Assembly (NCBI RefSeq): GCF_023094165.1
Contig: NZ_JALMDK010000001.1
Coordinates: 310,001-374,000 of the forward strand
Length of the DNA: 64,000 bases
Source of the DNA: Crossiella sp. S99.2
Lineage (GTDB): Bacteria; Actinomycetota; Actinomycetes; Mycobacteriales; Pseudonocardiaceae
Direction: 5' to 3'
Below are positions 55,433 through 64,000 of this stretch, piece by piece. Numbering within the stretch: the first letter of the stretch is position 1; each line of letters starts with the position of its first letter. Position numbers and translations under genes: made by a program. The notes under the pieces are model-generated. The model was not told where the DNA came from. It worked only from the letters and a program-made list of their open reading frames with translations, and ran no database searches.

Positions 55433-56386
55433 GTGACCACCGCGCCGAGCAAGCCGGTCCGACGTCCGGGTGACCGCATCTTCAGCGGCATCGCCAGCGG
55501 TACCGGCGTCTTCATCGTCGCGCTGATCGGCGCCATCGGGATCTTCCTGCTGTTGCAGGCCATTCCCTCGCTCCAGGCGAACAACGCGAACTTCCTGTTC
55601 TCCTACGCCTGGGACACCAACGACCTCAACAACCTGCGCTTCGGCATCCCGGACCTGCTCTGGGTGACCGTGGCCTCCTCCCTGCTGGCCCTGCTGCTGG
55701 CGATGCCGGTGTCCCTGGGCATCGCGCTGTTCCTCACCCAGTACGCCCCGCGCCGCCTGGCCCGGCCCTTCGCCTACGTGGTGGACCTGCTGGCCGCGGT
55801 GCCCTCGATCATCTTCGGTCTCTGGGGCATCCAGGTGCTCGCCCCGGTGCTGACCCCCTTCGCCGAGTGGCTCACCGCCAACCTCGGCTGGTTCCCGTTG
55901 TTCGCCAAGGGCAACGTGAACCCGGCGGGCGGCGGGCACATCTTCACCGCGGGCGTGGTGCTCGCGGTGATGATCCTGCCCACGGTCACCGGGGTCAGCC
56001 GCGAGGTCTTCGCCCGCACCCCCCGCGAGCACATCGAGGGCGCGCTGGCCCTCGGCGCGACCCGCTGGGAGGTCATCCAGACCACGGTGCTGCCCTTCGG
56101 CAAGGCCGGTTTCGTCAACGCTTCCATGCTCGGCCTTGGCCGCGCGCTTGGCGAGACGATGGCGCTGTACCTGATCCTGTCCACCACCGCGCAGCAGCCG
56201 TTCTTCAGCCTCTTCGACGGTGGTTCGACCTTCGCCTCCAAGATCGCCCTGGGCATCAGCGAGGCGGCGAGCAGCCCGCTGGCCGCGGGCGCCTACATCG
56301 CCGCGGGCCTGGTGCTGTTCGTGCTGACCTTCGCGGTCAACGCCACCGCGCGCTCGATCGTCGCCCGCAAGAAGGAGTACTCGTGA
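55433..56386 (+). CDS. pstC: Phosphate ABC transporter permease PstC (start codon uncertain)
   Basis: 317 residues from GTG 55433, six transmembrane helices; [19 protein letters not shown] loop, [15 protein letters not shown], and the EAA-like loop [25 protein letters not shown] (55414-55418) lies 14 nt before GTG 55433, too far; ATC at 55423 would be at a normal distance and gives [11 protein letters not shown], so an AUC start is possible. It overlaps pstA (GTGA). Confidence 0.9.
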   Translation: MTTAPSKPVRRPGDRIFSGIASGTGVFIVALIGAIGIFLLLQAIPSLQANNANFLFSYAWDTNDLNNLRFGIPDLLWVTVASSLLALLLAMPVSLGIALFLTQYAPRRLARPFAYVVDLLAAVPSIIFGLWGIQVLAPVLTPFAEWLTANLGWFPLFAKGNVNPAGGGHIFTAGVVLAVMILPTVTGVSREVFARTPREHIEGALALGATRWEVIQTTVLPFGKAGFVNASMLGLGRALGETMALYLILSTTAQQPFFSLFDGGSTFASKIALGISEAASSPLAAGAYIAAGLVLFVLTFAVNATARSIVARKKEYS

Positions 56387-57297
56387 CCACGGCGAGTGTC
56401 GACCTCGAACGCCCGGCGGCGCCGCCGGCCTTCCAACCGGTCAGCGGCGCCCGCAAGGCCAAGAACGTGGCGGCCACCGTGCTGGTGGGCCTGGCCTTCC
56501 TGATCGCGATCGTGCCGCTGGTCTGGGTGCTCTACACCACCCTGTCCCGCGGCCTGGGCCCGATCCTGTCCAGCACCTGGTGGACCCACTCGCTCTCCGG
56601 CCTGCGGCCCTACGACGAGGGTGGCGGCGCGTACCACGCGATCTTCGGCACCATCGTGCAAGGCCTGGTCACCGCGATCATGTCGGTGCCGATCGGCGTG
56701 ATGGTGGGCATCTACCTGGTCGAGTACGGGGTGGGCAGCAAGCTCGGCAAGATCACCACGTTCATGGTGGACATCCTCACCGGTGTGCCCTCGATCGTGG
56801 CCGCGCTGTTCGTCTACTCGGTGTGGATCAGCATCTTCGGCTTCTCCCGCAGCTCCTTCGCGGTGACGCTGGCGCTGATGCTGCTCATGGTCCCGGTGGT
56901 CATCCGGGTCACCGAGGAGATGCTCAAGATCGTGCCGAACGAGCTGCGCGAGGCCTCCTACGCGCTGGGCATCCCCAAGTGGAAGACGATCGTCAAGGTG
57001 GTCATCCCGACCGCGATGTCCGGCATCGTGACCGGCGCGATGCTCGGCGTGGCCAGGGTGATGGGCGAGACCGCGCCCGCGCTGGTGCTGGTGGCCTACG
57101 CGCCCTTCATCAACTTCAACATCTTCGACGGCAACATGGCCAACCTGCCGCTGATGATGAACTCGGAGTTCGCCAACCCCGAGACCGCCGGTTTCGACCG
57201 GACCTGGGGCGCGGCGCTCACCCTGGTGATCGTGATCATGTTGTTCAACCTCGTAGCCTCGATCATCTCGCGGCTCTCGGCCATCAAGACCAAGTGA
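56383..57297 (+). CDS. pstA: Phosphate ABC transporter permease PstA
   Basis: 304 residues, about six transmembrane helices. [20 protein letters not shown] is the EAA loop contacting PstB. GTG 56383 overlaps the pstC stop. Forms the channel with PstC. Followed by pstB after 16 nt. Confidence 0.93.
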   Translation: MTTASVDLERPAAPPAFQPVSGARKAKNVAATVLVGLAFLIAIVPLVWVLYTTLSRGLGPILSSTWWTHSLSGLRPYDEGGGAYHAIFGTIVQGLVTAIMSVPIGVMVGIYLVEYGVGSKLGKITTFMVDILTGVPSIVAALFVYSVWISIFGFSRSSFAVTLALMLLMVPVVIRVTEEMLKIVPNELREASYALGIPKWKTIVKVVIPTAMSGIVTGAMLGVARVMGETAPALVLVAYAPFINFNIFDGNMANLPLMMNSEFANPETAGFDRTWGAALTLVIVIMLFNLVASIISRLSAIKTK

Positions 57298-57313
57298 GCG
57301 GGCGGTAGGAGCA

Positions 57314-58090
57314 ATGGCCAAGCGCATCGATGTCAAAGACCTCAACATCTACTACGGCAAGTTCCACGCCGTGGACGGGGTCACCCTCCAGGTGCCGCCG
57401 CGCAGTGTCACCGCGTTCATCGGACCCTCGGGTTGCGGCAAGTCCACCGTGCTGCGCTCGCTGAACCGCATGCACGAGGTGATCCCCGGCGCCAGGGTGG
57501 ACGGGCAGGTCCTGCTCGACGGCGAGGACATCTACGCCACCGCCGTGGACCCGGTGTCGGTCCGCCGCACCATCGGCATGGTGTTCCAGCGGCCCAACCC
57601 GTTCCCCACCATGTCCATCAGGGACAACGTGGTGGCCGGGCTGAAGCTGGCCGGGATGAAGGGCAAGAAGAAGCTGGAGGAGGTCTGCGAGCGCTCGCTG
57701 CGCGGCGCGAACCTCTGGGAAGAGGTCAAGGACCGGCTGGACAAGCCCGGCGGCGGCCTCTCCGGCGGTCAGCAGCAGCGGCTGTGCATCGCGCGCGCCA
57801 TCGCGGTGCAGCCGGACGTGCTGCTGATGGACGAGCCCTGTTCGGCGCTGGACCCGATCTCCACGCTGGCGATCGAGGACCTGATCACCGAGCTGAAGAA
57901 GGAATACACGATCGTCATCGTCACCCACAACATGCAGCAGGCCGCGCGGGTGAGCGACCAGACGGCGTTCTTCAACCTGGCAGGCGTCGGCCAGCCGGGC
58001 CGCCTGGTCGAGGTCGACGACACCGAGAAGATCTTCTCCAACCCGACCCAGAAGGCCACCGAGGACTACATCTCCGGTCGCTTCGGCTGA
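57314..58090 (+). CDS. pstB: Phosphate ABC transporter ATP-binding protein PstB
   Basis: 258 residues. Walker [18 protein letters not shown], signature [18 protein letters not shown], Walker [14 protein letters not shown], switch His in [20 protein letters not shown] is only 2 nt before ATG 57314, a tight spacing. Energises uptake and, with PhoU, signals phosphate status. In M. tuberculosis this position is phoT. Confidence 0.95.
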   Translation: MAKRIDVKDLNIYYGKFHAVDGVTLQVPPRSVTAFIGPSGCGKSTVLRSLNRMHEVIPGARVDGQVLLDGEDIYATAVDPVSVRRTIGMVFQRPNPFPTMSIRDNVVAGLKLAGMKGKKKLEEVCERSLRGANLWEEVKDRLDKPGGGLSGGQQQRLCIARAIAVQPDVLLMDEPCSALDPISTLAIEDLITELKKEYTIVIVTHNMQQAARVSDQTAFFNLAGVGQPGRLVEVDDTEKIFSNPTQKATEDYISGRFG

Positions 58091-58136
58091 GCCGAACAAT
58101 CGATACAGCGGTTAAAGCACAAGGGTTTCTGGAACC

Positions 58137-58175
58137 ACAAAGGCCGGGTCCCCATCGGAGGGACCCGGCCTTTGT
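58137..58175. terminator. 16-bp terminator hairpin between pstB and phoU
   Basis: ACAAAGGCCGGGTCCC (58137-58152) pairs perfectly with 58160-58175 around 7 nt, then TGTGTCC follows. The AAA/TTT at the base serves both convergent operons. Confidence 0.88.
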
Positions 58176-58191
58176 TGTGTCCTAAGGGAAA

Positions 58192-58845
58192 TCAGTCCTC
58201 GCGGCCGGGCATCTTGCCGGTGGCGATGAACACCACCCGGCGGGCCAGCGCCACCGCGTGGTCGGCGAAACGCTCGTAGAACCGGCCCAGCAGCGTGATG
58301 TCCACCGCGGGGGCCACGCCGTGCGGCCAGTCCTTGTCCATCAGCACGCTGAACAGGTGCTTGTGCAGGGCGTCCATCTCGTCGTCGTCCTGCTCAAGCT
58401 GGTGGGCCAGCTCGACATCGCGGTTGCGGATGACCAGCTCGGCCTTCTTGGCCAGCTCCACCGCGACCCGGCCCATCTGCGCGAAGTCCTCGCGCACCTG
58501 CTCGGGCAGCACGCCGTTGGGGTGCCTGCGCCGGGTGGCTTTCGCCACGTGCAGCGCCAGATCACCCATCCGCTCCAGGTCCTCGGCGGCGTGGATCGCG
58601 GCGACGACGACCCGCAGGTCGGTGGCCACCGGCGCCTGCAGGGCGAGCAGCGCGAACGCCTGCTCCTCCGCCGCGGCGCGGGCGTCGTCGATCTTCGCGT
58701 CCTCGTCGATCACCTGTTCGGCAAGGCCGAGGTCGACATTCAGCAGTGCTGCGGTCGACTTCTCCATCGCTTTCGCGACATCGGCGGTCATGTCGCCCAG
58801 GATCTCGGCGAAACGATCGAGCTGCTCGTGATAGGCCTCGCGCAT
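58192..58845 (-). CDS. phoU: PhoU, negative regulator of phosphate uptake
   Basis: 217 residues, all-helical with two PhoU repeats; [20 protein letters not shown] and [15 protein letters not shown] hold the E/DxxRxxDH metal-binding motifs. Signals from PstSCAB to the sensor kinase. ATG 58845 follows TAGGCT (minus strand, 58852-58857) by 6 nt without a Shine-Dalgarno, a leaderless promoter. Opposite in direction to pst, unlike in many bacteria where it is the last pst gene. Confidence 0.93.
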   Translation of the reverse strand: MREAYHEQLDRFAEILGDMTADVAKAMEKSTAALLNVDLGLAEQVIDEDAKIDDARAAAEEQAFALLALQAPVATDLRVVVAAIHAAEDLERMGDLALHVAKATRRRHPNGVLPEQVREDFAQMGRVAVELAKKAELVIRNRDVELAHQLEQDDDEMDALHKHLFSVLMDKDWPHGVAPAVDITLLGRFYERFADHAVALARRVVFIATGKMPGRED

Positions 58846-58958
58846 GTGGTCAGCCTACGGTGCGCGGGTCGCGGGGTCTGCATCCATTGGTGAACCAGCC
58901 GTAAACGGGCCCCGAACAACTGGTGCACAAGCCCCGGTCAGCGGCGGTGTGCGGTGGA

Positions 58959-61733
58959 TCAGGTGCAGCTGTTGTCCGCACCGTTCACAGTGGACAGATC
59001 ACCGGGCAGCTTGGTGGTCGAGGTCGGCGTGCCACCGCCGCCGGTTCCGTTGCCGGGCTTGACGATCTTGCCGTCGAACTCCGGGCCGAGCACGAGCTGG
59101 ATCGAGCCGCCCATGCCGGCATCCGGGACCATCGTGGCGCCCGGCACCGAGGCGGCCAGCGTGCGCGCGGCGTCCCGGCGTTCATCGCTGAACCGGATCA
59201 CCGTCTTGTCGCTGGGCGTCGGCGAGTTGCCCTTCTTCACCACCGAGAAACCGAGGTCCTCCAGGCCGGTGACCGCCTTGTTCGCGTTGCCCGCCTTGTT
59301 GGCGCCGTTGAGCACCTGGATCTTCACCGTCTTCGGGTCCACCAGCGCGGCCGGGCTCAGGTCAGCCGGCGGGTTGTTCTGCGCCTGCGGCACCGGGTTC
59401 TGGTTGCCGCCGCCTGCCGGTTTCTCCTGTGGCAGCGGGGTTCCGTTGATGATCGCCTGGAACAGGTTCTTGGCGTCCTTCTCCCGGAACTCCTCGCGGT
59501 AGCCCTTGCCCACCTCGACCGTGCGCACCGGCACCTGCACGAAGGTGACCCGCCCGGCTTCCAGGCCCTGCAACGAAGTGCCCAGGGTGAGCATCTGGTC
59601 GATGCCGATGTTCTCGCCGTAGGTGGAGCCCGCGAATGCCTTCACGAAGTCCTGCAGCTGACCGGGACTGGTGAGCACCTGCTGGGACATCACCTTGCGC
59701 AGCAACGAGGACAGGAACTTCTGCTGCCGCTGGATCCGGCCGTAGTCGCTCTGGATCGGGTCGCCCTTGAGCGTGCGCGCCCGCACGTAGCTCAGCGCGG
59801 TGTCGCCGGAGATGGTCTGCCGCCCGGTCTGGGTGATCACCGGGCCGATCTTCTCGTCGATCATCGGCTTGGGCACGCACACCTCAACGCCCTTGATCGC
59901 GTCCACCATGGCCTTGAAGCCGTGGAAGTCGATGCCGACGAAGTGGTTGATGTTCAGCCCGGACAGTTGCAGCACCAGCTTGGTGATGCACTTCGGGCCG
60001 CCGATGGCGTAGGCCGAGTTGAGCTTCTGGTTCTTCCGCACCGGCTCGGTCTTGCCGGTGTACTTGCCGGTCTTGGCGTCCCAGCCCTCGCAGGCCGGGA
60101 TGGTGACGTCCATGTCGCGCGGGAAGGACACGATCACCACGCGCTTCCGGTCCGCCGGCACGTGCGCCACCATCACGGTGTCCGTGCGCGCGCCGCCGGC
60201 GATCTTCTCGTCACCCACGCCGTCCTCGGCGGTGGCCCCGGCCCGGCTGTCCGAGCCGATCATGAGGAAGTTCTCCGCGCCGTACTGCTTGTCCTTGTCC
60301 TGGATCTCATCGGCGTTGGGGTCCAGCGCGGACACCTCGCGGATCTGGCTGTTGATCCACTGCTTGCCCGCCCAGCCGATCCCGGTGGCCACCAGCACGA
60401 TCGCGGCCACCGCGACCACCAATGCCTTGCCCACCAACAGCAGCCGCCGCTTGCGCAGCGCGTCCGGATCGTCTTCGGGCGGCGGGCTGGCCTGGCCGGT
60501 CTCGCGCGGCGGCTCGTCCTCGTCGTCCTCGACCAGCTCGTGGTAGGGCACCCCGACGGTGGCCACATCCACCGACCCGGGCAGTTCGACGAGCTGGGTC
60601 CGCTCCGCCGGCTCGTCCTTGGCCGCGGGCTTGTCGCCCTTGTCCTTGCCGCCGATCCGGATGAACTGGGTCAGCTTGCCGCGCCGCTCCCGTTCGGCCT
60701 CCTCGATCTCGGCCATCTCGTCGTGCACGGCGGAGAACCGGGACAGCGTCGCGTCGATCTTGCGCCGCTTGTCGTCCATCTCCCCGTCGACAACGGGCTC
60801 CACGGGCTTGGCGGGCGGCCGGTTGCCGGGCCGGGCGCCGGCAGGCGGCGGCCCACCCTGCGGCGGCGGTGGCGGCGCGCCCTGCGGCGGGCGGGGCGGC
60901 TGGCCCGCGGGCATGGCAGGCCGGGACGGCTGGTCGATCCCCGGCCGCTCCATCGGCATCGCCGGCCGGGAGGGCTGGTCCATCGGCCCACCGGGCCGCA
61001 TCGGCCGGTTGCCCGGCGGTGGCCCGCCGGGACGCGCACCCGGCGGCGGGCCGGGCGGCCGGGACGGCTCGTCCAGCGCGGCGAAGCCACCACTGGAGGG
61101 CTGGTCCAACGGCGGCGGTGCGCCTTGCGGCGGTGCACCCGGGGGCGGCCCACCTTGCGGCCGTCCTCGCGGCGGCCGTGGCGGCGCGGACCGGGGCGGC
61201 GGCAGTTGCCCGCCACTGGGCTGGTTCAGCTCGCCCTGCGGCGGCATGGGCGGCCGCAACGGCTGGCCGGGGTCGCCACCGGGCATCCGCCCGTGCTCGC
61301 CCGAGGGCATCCGCCCCAGATCGCCCTGCGGCGGCATCGGCGGCCGCGGCGGCTGACCCCGGGGCGGCGCGGGGCGGGGCGCCATCGGCGGCGCGTCCCG
61401 GGGTGGCATGGGCTCGCGCGGCGGCAGGTCCCGCGGCGGCATCGGGGGCGGCGCCATGGGCGGCGGCGCGCTCTCCCGGGGCGGCATCGGCGGCACGGGC
61501 GGCAGCGGTGGCGGCGAGAGATCACGCGACGGTGGCGGTGGCGGGGCCGGGCGGGGGAGCTTGTCCGAGGTGCCGCCATGCTTGGCGAGCAGGTCCGAGA
61601 CCGAGGTGCCGCCACCGTCGTCGAGGGACCGGCGGCGCCTGCTCGGCTGGTCCAGATCGGGGGTGTCGTCCTCGGCCCGCCGACGTCGTCCGGAGCGGGA
61701 ACCGTAACCGCCCTCGCGGTGGTCGTCCGGCAC
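58959..61733 (-). CDS. LytR-CpsA-Psr cell-wall ligase with long Pro-rich cytoplasmic domain
   Basis: 924 residues. Residues 60-305 are a Pro/Gly/Arg-rich disordered region that repeats (D/N)QPS or DEPS six times (about 27, 169, 209, 220, 251, 266) and many PPMPPxx units; about 315-350 is a charged helix (EMAEIEEAERERRG). One transmembrane helix at about 430-455, LCP domain from NFLMIGSDSRAG with RTDTVMVAHV, PRDMDV and catalytic Arg sites, then a LytR_C domain (VKIQVLNGANKAGNANKAV). It joins teichoic acid, arabinogalactan or similar polymers to peptidoglycan. GTG 61733 has AGGAG 5 nt upstream. The gap to the next gene (61734-61931) holds no gene. Confidence 0.88.
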   Translation of the reverse strand: MPDDHREGGYGSRSGRRRRAEDDTPDLDQPSRRRRSLDDGGGTSVSDLLAKHGGTSDKLPRPAPPPPPSRDLSPPPLPPVPPMPPRESAPPPMAPPPMPPRDLPPREPMPPRDAPPMAPRPAPPRGQPPRPPMPPQGDLGRMPSGEHGRMPGGDPGQPLRPPMPPQGELNQPSGGQLPPPRSAPPRPPRGRPQGGPPPGAPPQGAPPPLDQPSSGGFAALDEPSRPPGPPPGARPGGPPPGNRPMRPGGPMDQPSRPAMPMERPGIDQPSRPAMPAGQPPRPPQGAPPPPPQGGPPPAGARPGNRPPAKPVEPVVDGEMDDKRRKIDATLSRFSAVHDEMAEIEEAERERRGKLTQFIRIGGKDKGDKPAAKDEPAERTQLVELPGSVDVATVGVPYHELVEDDEDEPPRETGQASPPPEDDPDALRKRRLLLVGKALVVAVAAIVLVATGIGWAGKQWINSQIREVSALDPNADEIQDKDKQYGAENFLMIGSDSRAGATAEDGVGDEKIAGGARTDTVMVAHVPADRKRVVIVSFPRDMDVTIPACEGWDAKTGKYTGKTEPVRKNQKLNSAYAIGGPKCITKLVLQLSGLNINHFVGIDFHGFKAMVDAIKGVEVCVPKPMIDEKIGPVITQTGRQTISGDTALSYVRARTLKGDPIQSDYGRIQRQQKFLSSLLRKVMSQQVLTSPGQLQDFVKAFAGSTYGENIGIDQMLTLGTSLQGLEAGRVTFVQVPVRTVEVGKGYREEFREKDAKNLFQAIINGTPLPQEKPAGGGNQNPVPQAQNNPPADLSPAALVDPKTVKIQVLNGANKAGNANKAVTGLEDLGFSVVKKGNSPTPSDKTVIRFSDERRDAARTLAASVPGATMVPDAGMGGSIQLVLGPEFDGKIVKPGNGTGGGGTPTSTTKLPGDLSTVNGADNSCT

Positions 61734-61931
61734 CCGTGCTCCTTCCCGATCGTGTGACTCTCCGACTAAAGACGCAGGGCGAACCGCACGGGTTGTAACC
61801 CCCGACGGATCGCCCGGTGCCCGATAGTACGGATAACGGGTAGGACACACGAGCACGGCCGCGAGCTTTGTCACGTCCTGTACGGAAAATTGCCGAGTCG
61901 CTTAGCCCGATCGGGGCCGTACCGAGCAAGA

Positions 61932-62852
61932 TCAGTTATAGCCAACCGGCCTGGGCTGGGCCACAGCCCGTCGCCCACCGGCCGCTCCGGCGAGCCGAAC
62001 GCGCCCGTCCTCTTCCCGGTACGCGACGGCGTTGCGGCCGGACTGCTTGGCCACGTAGAGCAAGCTGTCCGCGCGCAGCAGCTGTTCCTTCGGGTCGGTC
62101 GCGGGCGTGTGCGCAGGTGAGCCGGTCAGCTCGTGCGCCAGCCCGATACTCACCGTGACCCGGAGATCCGGGGCCAGCTGGGTCCACGGGTACCGCTCGA
62201 CGCGCGCACGTGCCGCTTCACAGACGGCGACCGCGGTCCCGGTGTCGATTCCCGGCACCACCAGCACGAATTCCTCGCCGCCGTAGCGGGCGCAGAAGGC
62301 GCCCTCGGGCAGCCCGTCCTGCAGCAGTTCCACCACGCGTTGCAGCACCCGGTCGCCGATGAGGTGGCCGAAGGTGTCGTTGACCTGTTTGAAGAAGTCC
62401 AGGTCGACCAGGGCCACGGCCAGCCCGCCCTGCCGGTCCGCCTCACCGAGCAGACCCAGCAGCCGCTGGTCCAGGTAACGCCGGTTGTAGCTGGCGGTGA
62501 GGCTGTCCCGCAGGCTCTGCTCGCGCGCCTCGGCGTGCTCACGACGCAGCCGGTCCACCTCGCGGCGCAGCTGTTCGGGCACCTGCGGCGGGTTGGTCTG
62601 TTCGGAGGAGAGCAGGTCCAGCGCGGACCGCAGGTGCTGGTAGGCCTGCCGCCACTGCCCCCTGGAGGCGAACAGCGCGGCGATCGACTCGTGTAACTGC
62701 ACCAGCCCGGAGTTGGCGGGCGGCGTGGCAGGCGGGCCCGGATGACCGGCGGCGGTGGCGGGCGAGCGCGGCGGGGTGGGCGCGGAGCAGACCGGCCGCG
62801 CGCCATCGCGGAGCGGATCAGACTCGGCGATGTCAGGTCGCAGTACGGTCAC
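61932..62852 (-). CDS. GGDEF-domain diguanylate cyclase
   Basis: 306 residues. N-terminal region with a possible TPR-like helical segment (LHESIAALFASRGQWRQAYQ), a coiled coil, then GGDEF domain: YGGEEFVLVVPG (GGEEF, active form), DLDFFKQVNDTFGH with metal and substrate residues. No transmembrane helix and no EAL domain. Makes c-di-GMP, the ligand of RsiG (41763-42347). GTG 62852 has GGGAGG 8 nt upstream. Confidence 0.9.
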   Translation of the reverse strand: MTVLRPDIAESDPLRDGARPVCSAPTPPRSPATAAGHPGPPATPPANSGLVQLHESIAALFASRGQWRQAYQHLRSALDLLSSEQTNPPQVPEQLRREVDRLRREHAEAREQSLRDSLTASYNRRYLDQRLLGLLGEADRQGGLAVALVDLDFFKQVNDTFGHLIGDRVLQRVVELLQDGLPEGAFCARYGGEEFVLVVPGIDTGTAVAVCEAARARVERYPWTQLAPDLRVTVSIGLAHELTGSPAHTPATDPKEQLLRADSLLYVAKQSGRNAVAYREEDGRVRLAGAAGGRRAVAQPRPVGYN

Positions 62853-63104
62853 CGCGTTCACCTCCCTACCACGGTGGTGTCGTCGGCTACGGCGGCACGC
62901 TTGAGCCACTGAACCGGGCTGGTGGCGCATTTCACTTAACTGGTTGACCGTGAACTGCTCCGACCCGGTGACTCAGCGTGATCCACCACGCTCTTGGTTG
63001 TGTACCCGGAAATGGCGGGGCGTCCCAAGCTGTTCGGCCATAGCCCACCCACTTGGCCCAGCAGGAAACTGCCGGTAGCCCAAGGTGTGTGGGCCCGGTC
63101 ACGC

Positions 63105-63545
63105 TCAGCGTGGGCAGGGGGCGAATCCGTAGGCCGTCCCGTCCAGGACGACCACGTGCTGTGACCCGATCTGGACCCCGACCGTCGTGCCATCCCGTTT
63201 CGCGGTCACCGAGACCGCCACCACGTACACCCGCCCCCGCGGCACGCCGCCCCGGCCCGCCGCCCAGTCCGGGTCCGGCCGCAGCGTGGACAGCGCGGGT
63301 TCCACGGCCAGCACCAGGTCGCCGAGGTCGCAGGCGCCGGTGCGGAAATCGGGGTGCTGGGTGCGCTGCAGGAACGCCCGCTGTGGCCCCGCCCCACCGC
63401 GTGCCGCGGCCAGCCCGTCACTGAAGTAACCACCGACCAGCCCGGCGTCCACCGCCTCCTCGGGCGCGGCCTCCGGTGTCCCGGCCACCCCGACCGCGCA
63501 GCCCGCGGTGAGCAGCGCGCACAGCAACGCAGCGGCCTGCCGCAC
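63105..63545 (-). CDS. Small lipoprotein of unknown function
   Basis: 146 residues. Begins VRQAAALLCALLTAGC, lipobox LTAGC (Cys near 16). Mature part about 130 residues with a few cysteines and a beta-rich end (VVAVSVTAKRDGTTVGVQIG). No family recognised. It starts 2 nt after the dus stop, and a 13-bp palindrome (CACGCTCAGCGTG, 63100-63112) straddles its own stop. Gap 62853-63104 holds no gene I can support. Confidence 0.72.
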   Translation of the reverse strand: MRQAAALLCALLTAGCAVGVAGTPEAAPEEAVDAGLVGGYFSDGLAAARGGAGPQRAFLQRTQHPDFRTGACDLGDLVLAVEPALSTLRPDPDWAAGRGGVPRGRVYVVAVSVTAKRDGTTVGVQIGSQHVVVLDGTAYGFAPCPR

Positions 63546-63547
63546 GC

Positions 63548-64000
63548 TCACCCGCCGGAGTGCATCAGCTCCGCGCCGACCGGGACCGAGGCGTCCTCCG
63601 GATCGTCCAGCCACCCGTGCGGCAGCGTGACCTTGGCCGGCGAGCCCTGGCGTCCGCGCGGCCCCTCCGCGTCCTCCGGGAACGGCACCTCGTGCGGCAG
63701 CTCGGCGAGCAGATCCTCCAGCTCGGCCAGGCTGGACACCATCGCGAAACTGCGTCGCAGGTCGCCGCCCACCGGGAAGCCACGCAGATACCAGGCCATG
63801 TGTTTGCGCAGGTCCCGGATGCCCTTGTCGGCCCCGAGGTGGTCGATGAGCAGCTCGGCGTGCTGGTGCAGCACCGCGGCCACCCCGCCCAGCGAGGGCC
63901 CTGGCGGCACCGGCTGCCCGGCGAAGGCCGCGGCCAGGTCCCGGAACAGCCACGGCCTGCCCAGGCAACCGCGCCCGACCACGATCCCGTCGCAGCCGGT
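63548..64000 (-). CDS. dus: tRNA-dihydrouridine synthase, C-terminal part (5' end outside window)
   Basis: 151 codons in frame with the right edge. GCDGIVVGRGCLGRPWLF is the FMN-phosphate-binding end of the Dus barrel, followed by the helical tRNA-binding domain (DLRKHMAWYLRGFPVGGDLR). Reduces uridine to dihydrouridine in tRNA (DusB-like). Same place as Rv0823c. Downstream lipoprotein probably co-transcribed. Confidence 0.9.
   Translation of the reverse strand, partial: TGCDGIVVGRGCLGRPWLFRDLAAAFAGQPVPPGPSLGGVAAVLHQHAELLIDHLGADKGIRDLRKHMAWYLRGFPVGGDLRRSFAMVSSLAELEDLLAELPHEVPFPEDAEGPRGRQGSPAKVTLPHGWLDDPEDASVPVGAELMHSGG

Overview
The window is high-GC actinobacterial DNA (G/C at almost every third codon position, many GTG starts, several leaderless-looking promoters). 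Mycothiol genes (mshD, an MDMPI-type enzyme), an atypical GlnR regulator, DUF3073, RsiG and a CsxA-type exo-chitosanase point to Pseudonocardiales (an Amycolatopsis/Crossiella/Saccharothrix-like organism). The genus is an inference; the order is fairly secure.

Layout. 1-4.9 kb: a secreted GH2 exo-beta-D-glucosaminidase (cut by the left edge) divergent from a Tat-exported pectate-lyase-fold protein. 5.1-8.3 kb: a sugar-acid operon (IlvD/EDD dehydratase, KDPG-type aldolase, GntR regulator) with a perfect palindromic operator. 8.3-14.2 kb: SCP-like protein, an EspC-like type VII secretion substrate coupled to a DUF1023 hydrolase, an MDMPI-family enzyme, an MHS-type transporter, a small secreted cysteine protein and a VanZ protein. 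14.3-17.0 kb: purF-purM. 17.1-24.4 kb: a CitAB-like two-component system divergent from a complete tripartite tricarboxylate transporter (tctCBA), then a SigE-type sigma factor with a membrane partner. 24.4-36.4 kb: a complete myo-inositol system: iolA and a LacI regulator on the minus strand, divergent from iolG, iolE, an ABC importer, iolC, a Cgl0159-type aldolase, iolB and iolD on the plus strand, with two LacI-type operators in the divergent gap. 36.4-44.8 kb: lipoprotein, HdeD-like protein, DUF3073, MFS, asparaginase, RsiG, BKACE, YgfZ, Fur. 44.9-53.9 kb: pabC-like, pxpB, nitrobindin (with an unlisted 32-residue membrane protein in front), a peptidoglycan-binding protein, and an operon of LmeA-thioredoxin-DUF4395-rhodanese-DUF1416, then glnR and mshD. 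54.0-58.8 kb: the phosphate regulon pstSCAB with a PHO box, plus phoU. 58.9-64 kb: a LytR-CpsA-Psr protein with a long proline-rich tail, a GGDEF diguanylate cyclase, a lipoprotein and the C-terminal part of a tRNA-dihydrouridine synthase.

The housekeeping genes (SCP, purF, purM, DUF3073, YgfZ, pabC, nitrobindin, DUF1416, rhodanese, thioredoxin, LmeA, glnR, mshD, pstB, phoU, LCP, dus) follow the order of the M. tuberculosis Rv0807-Rv0823c region as I remember it. Here that backbone is opened by catabolic islands, chiefly the tct-sigma-iol block of about 21 kb.

The most unusual observations are two copies of a ~167-bp terminal-inverted-repeat element (46333-46499 and 49965-50130), each of which supplies the UAG stop codon of a minus-strand gene; an RsiG protein carrying two c-di-GMP-binding signatures in the same window as a GGDEF enzyme; a dispersed palindrome around GTCCACAGTGGAC, often inside genes; a repeated (D/N)QPS motif in the LCP tail; and several long hairpins between convergent genes. 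I saw no tRNA, rRNA, CRISPR array or intact transposase gene.
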